A DNA stretch of 15,801 nt from an uncultured Slackia sp. (GTDB lineage Bacteria > Actinomycetota > Coriobacteriia > Coriobacteriales > Eggerthellaceae). The stretch is taken from positions 1 to 15,801 of the forward strand of contig USLD01000011.1 of the NCBI GenBank assembly GCA_900555495.1. Reading direction: 5' to 3'. The stretch's first letter is position 1. Each line of letters begins with the position of its first letter. The notes beneath the pieces are model-generated. The model saw only the letters and a list, made by a program, of their open reading frames with translations, made no database searches and had not been told where the DNA came from. A program made the translations under genes and the position numbers. Below, piece by piece: positions 13,278 through 15,801 of this stretch.

Positions 13278-14002
13278 CGCCTTCCCCTTTCGGAATCGAG
13301 GGCGCGCTGACGCGCCCTTTCGCGACGGGATTCCCGACGCGCCTCTTCGCTTCGAGACGAAGCGCGCGATGCCGCACGCCGCCCTTCCGAGCGCGACGAC
13401 GGAGAAACGGCATCCGACCCCCGCTGACGGCGGCGCGTCTGCGAAGCGTCCGAGCCCCTGCCCGACGCGCGAGAGAACCCGCGGGAGCGCTCGTCGCGTC
13501 CGCGGGCGCCCGAAGCGTCGTCGCGACGACGGCCGGGCTGCTCGACCCTGATCACGTTCAGGTCGTTGCGGCGGCGCTCATACGGCGTCAGCACGTTGGA
13601 CCCCACCGAAACCGACATGATCAAGCCCACGATGAACAAAGATGCGAGCACCGACGAGCCTCCCGACGAGATGAACGGCAACGGCTTGCCCGTGGTCGGA
13701 AAGATTCCCGTGGCGCAGGCGATGTTCAAAAACGCCTGACCCACGAGCATCACCGTGAGGCCGCCCGCCATCGTGGTGCCGAACGGATCGGGAGCGCGAT
13801 GCGCGATGCGCAGGCCCGCGAACAAGACCACGAGGAACAATCCGATGACCGCGAGCGCGCCCACCAGGCCGAGCTCTTCTCCGATGACCGAGAAGATGAA
13901 GTCGGTCTCGGCTTCGGGGAGATAGAGGAACTTCTCGCGCGAATTGCCCAGGCCGACGCCGAACAGACCGCCTTCGGCGAAGGCGTAGAACGACCTGATC
14001 AT
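13274..14002 (-). CDS. ftsW: FtsW C-terminal fragment (frameshifted), with Arg/Ser-rich tail
   Basis: This 242-residue frame is the 3' part of ftsW. It starts MIRSFYAFAEGGLFGVGLGN and continues with the conserved KFLYLPEAETDFIFSVIGEE. SEDS polymerases have their catalytic aspartate in this loop. It then has three membrane segments matching TM8-TM10, including TGIFPTTGKPLPFISSGGSS. After the last one come PYERRRNDLNVIRVEQ and an 86-residue tail in which 28 residues are Arg, most of the rest being Ser, Ala, Glu and Asp. The tail is probably cytoplasmic. Just upstream in this frame the codons read CAG ATG ATC, the expected Q-M-I after GY, so the ATG is probably an internal codon of an intact parent gene. 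The stop overlaps the murG start. Reinitiation at the ATGA is possible. Confidence 0.85.
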   Translation of the reverse strand: MIRSFYAFAEGGLFGVGLGNSREKFLYLPEAETDFIFSVIGEELGLVGALAVIGLFLVVLFAGLRIAHRAPDPFGTTMAGGLTVMLVGQAFLNIACATGIFPTTGKPLPFISSGGSSVLASLFIVGLIMSVSVGSNVLTPYERRRNDLNVIRVEQPGRRRDDASGARGRDERSRGFSRASGRGSDASQTRRRQRGSDAVSPSSRSEGRRAASRASSRSEEARRESRRERARQRALDSERGRR

Positions 14003-14778
14003 CTGATGCCATAGCCGCCGTAGCCGTCATCCCACGGATTGAGCCATACGGCAAGACGATCGGCACGATAGCCCACCATGCCGAAAACGCCCGCCGCAAG
14101 CACGGCGAAGAACAGGAGAAGAAACCAGCGCAACGGCACTTCGCCGAGCCACATGACGGCGAACGCGCCCATCAAGATAACGATAGCCGAGCCCATATCC
14201 GACTGGGTCAGATACAGGAAGGCGAGAGGCGCCACGACGAGCACAAGGGAGGCGAGCACCGTATCGCGCCAGCTCGACATCTCCTCGCGATACCGATGGA
14301 GAATTCCTGCGGCCGCCACCACGAGCGCGATCTTGGCGAACTCGGTAGGCTGGATGCTCATGCCGCCGATGAAGATCCATCGCTTCGCGCCGAGGATCTC
14401 GGTGCCGACGACGGGCACCGCCAGCAACATGAGCGCCGCCGCGCCCCACCCGATCCAAAACCACGGACCGTCCAGCCAGACGTGGTACGGGACGTATTTC
14501 GCCAGCACGAAGGCGATCGCACCGCCCGCCAGCACGAACAGCGCCTGCTTCGAGACGTACGAGAAGATGCTGTCGCCCTGCGAGATGGCTTCGATGGTGG
14601 ATGCTGAGAACACCATGACCAAGCCGATCAGCACCAAAAGGATGGTGGCGACCACCAGCATGACGCGAGGCAGCATGATATCGGCCGGCACGCCGCGGGC
14701 GTCGGCCTGGCGGCGCGCCTGGTCGCGCGCGACGGGTCCGGTTGTATCGTGAGAAGACGCGGCTCGGGCCACTATCAC
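13999..14778 (-). CDS. ftsW: FtsW N-terminal fragment (frameshifted)
   Basis: FtsW is the SEDS-family lipid II polymerase that builds septal peptidoglycan with its partner penicillin-binding protein. This 259-residue frame holds seven membrane segments (about 37-60, 74-97, 105-124, 145-162, 173-190, 196-212, 216-237) and the motifs GAKRWI (130-135), IQPTEFAK (142-149) and LTQSDMGSA (190-198). It ends NPWDDGYGGYGIR, then TGA. Family members continue NPW...GYQ, and the GlnMetIleArgSer continuation is found one base out of frame. A missing base between 14007 and 14008 would explain this. GTG at 14778 is six bases after the murD stop; a GTG two codons on (14772) has better spacing to AGGGG. The call as FtsW rather than RodA rests on position in the dcw cluster. 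Confidence 0.85.
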   Translation of the reverse strand: MIVARAASSHDTTGPVARDQARRQADARGVPADIMLPRVMLVVATILLVLIGLVMVFSASTIEAISQGDSIFSYVSKQALFVLAGGAIAFVLAKYVPYHVWLDGPWFWIGWGAAALMLLAVPVVGTEILGAKRWIFIGGMSIQPTEFAKIALVVAAAGILHRYREEMSSWRDTVLASLVLVVAPLAFLYLTQSDMGSAIVILMGAFAVMWLGEVPLRWFLLLFFAVLAAGVFGMVGYRADRLAVWLNPWDDGYGGYGIR

Positions 14779-14784
14779 CAGCCC

Positions 14785-15801
14785 CTAGCGCTTGCGCTGC
14801 GCGCGGAAGTCGACGAGCTGCTTGAAAACGCGGCCGCGATGCTCGAACGAGTCGAATTCGTCGAACGACGCGCATGCAGGCGAGAGCACCACGGACTGGC
14901 CGGGTTTGGCCATGGCAATGGCGGCATCCAGCGCGTCTTCCATATGCTCGGCGCGAACGACCTCGATGGAGGAATCGGCGAAGGCTTTGGCGAAACGTTC
15001 GCCCGCCGCGCCGAAGCAGACCACGCCGCTGCAGATGGCGGACGCGTCGCGCACCAGGTCGTCGAGCTCGGTACCCTTATCGTGGCCGCCGAGCAAGAAA
15101 ATGGCGCTGCCGGGCGCGAAGGCGGATAGCGCCTTGCAGGAAGCATCCACATTGGTCGCTTTGGAATCGTTGAAAAACGTCACGCCGGCAATATCGCCGC
15201 AGGGCTCGAGACGATGCTCGAGCGGCGTGAACGAACGCAGGCCGCGACGCACGTACTCGGGCGCCACGCCTGCCGCCAAAGCCGCGCTCGCGGCGGCGAG
15301 CGCGTTGCTCGCGTTATGCTCGCCCTTGATGCGCAGACTCGAAGCGGCAACCAGCTCGATCGACTCGTCCCCGTATTCGACCCTCAGCATGCCGTCATGC
15401 AGCCAGGCAGCATTACGAGAGCCGCAGGCGTCCTTCATGCTGCAATCGAGGCCTGCAGCGCATCCGATCGGGATGTAATCGAAACCGCGGGCGTCATCGT
15501 TCTTGAATTCCTTGACGCATGAGCGCGTGACGTCGCATACCGCATCGATCACAAGCGTCCCCTTCGAGACGGACAGGCGGCGGTAGACGTTTTTCTTCGC
15601 TTCGGCATACGCATCGAAGGTCATATGCCAGTACAGATGGTCGGGCGTGATGTTGAGCAGCACCGCCACATCGGGCGCGAACAGATCCATAGAAGCGAGC
15701 TGGAACGAACTGACCTCCGCGACGAACACGTCGGCTTCGTCGGCCGCGACGGCGTCGATGCAGGTGTTGCCGATGTTTCCCACGGCTACGACGTTTCGGC
15801 C
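14785..15801 (-). CDS. murD: UDP-N-acetylmuramoylalanine--D-glutamate ligase MurD (5' end missing)
   Basis: MurD adds D-glutamate to UDP-MurNAc-L-Ala. The window holds the C-terminal 338 residues; the frame is still open at the right edge, so roughly 110-120 N-terminal residues, including the ATP P-loop, lie outside. Visible motifs are VVAVGNIGNT (4-13), VAEVSSFQL (27-35), LNITPDHLYWH (49-59), the LRIKGEHNASNALAA segment, FFNDSKATN, FLLGGHDKG and LSPACASFDEFDSFEHRG. The fourth residue after DHL-type metal histidine usually reads DHLD(R/W)H; here it is DHLYWH. The stop is six bases before the ftsW GTG, so these genes are in one unit. The identification is secure despite truncation. Confidence 0.95.
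   Translation of the reverse strand, partial: GRNVVAVGNIGNTCIDAVAADEADVFVAEVSSFQLASMDLFAPDVAVLLNITPDHLYWHMTFDAYAEAKKNVYRRLSVSKGTLVIDAVCDVTRSCVKEFKNDDARGFDYIPIGCAAGLDCSMKDACGSRNAAWLHDGMLRVEYGDESIELVAASSLRIKGEHNASNALAAASAALAAGVAPEYVRRGLRSFTPLEHRLEPCGDIAGVTFFNDSKATNVDASCKALSAFAPGSAIFLLGGHDKGTELDDLVRDASAICSGVVCFGAAGERFAKAFADSSIEVVRAEHMEDALDAAIAMAKPGQSVVLSPACASFDEFDSFEHRGRVFKQLVDFRAQRKR

Noticed and set aside
13999..14012. Programmed -1 ribosomal frameshifting as the explanation for split ftsW
   Set aside because: No X-XXY-YYZ slippery heptamer is present at the junction (TAT GGC ATC AGA TGA), and I see no obvious stimulatory stem just downstream. A missing base or ATGA reinitiation is simpler.
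1..15801. CRISPR arrays, tRNA genes, insertion sequences, toxin-antitoxin or defence genes
   Set aside because: I looked for direct repeats, tRNA-like cloverleaf ends, transposase motifs and unrecognised small operons and saw none. Every sizeable stretch is explained by core cell-wall, division, thiamine or RNase P genes.

Overview
This window is high-GC actinobacterial DNA. It holds most of a division and cell-wall (dcw) cluster, followed by an RNase P RNA gene and a thiamine salvage group. SepF and DivIVA are present and there is no ftsA between ftsQ and ftsZ, which is the actinobacterial arrangement. The gene set and compact layout suggest class Coriobacteriia (Eggerthella-like); that placement is inference from family knowledge, not from a search. 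All protein genes are on the minus strand and are read from right to left. Only rnpB is on the plus strand.

Region 1 (15801 to 8831, minus): murD (3' part only, running off the right edge), ftsW, murG, murC, murB, ftsQ. These are overlapping or closely spaced genes for the cytoplasmic and lipid-linked steps of peptidoglycan synthesis plus the divisome. ftsW is split by what looks like a one-base deletion near 14007/14008. It is left as two ORFs that meet in an ATGA stop-start overlap, in the loop between predicted TM7 and TM8. A good intrinsic terminator follows ftsQ (8772-8803).

Region 2 (8649 to 3908, minus): ftsZ, pgeF, yggS, sepF, yggT, divIVA, closed by a strong terminator at 3877-3903. 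ftsZ probably has its own promoter in the 181-base gap. A second terminator-like hairpin lies inside the first codons of pgeF, so ftsZ may be expressed above the genes behind it. The products link the Z-ring (FtsZ, SepF membrane anchor), polar/septal growth (DivIVA, YggT) and wall quality control (PgeF).

Region 3 (about 3430 to 3820, plus): rnpB, bacterial RNase P RNA, with an extended -10 promoter and its own terminator.

Region 4 (3312 to 139, minus): thiN, then a TPP riboswitch, then thiM-thiE-thiD. Together they turn imported thiamine, hydroxyethylthiazole and hydroxymethylpyrimidine into thiamine diphosphate. No ThiC or ThiG is in the window. The riboswitch's 3' conserved segment is itself the thiM ribosome binding site. 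The leftmost 138 bases hold no convincing gene, only a candidate terminator. I saw no tRNA, CRISPR array, insertion sequence, phage gene or unrecognised accessory operon. The most unusual points are the split ftsW, the hairpin inside pgeF, and the promoter symmetry at rnpB/thiN.
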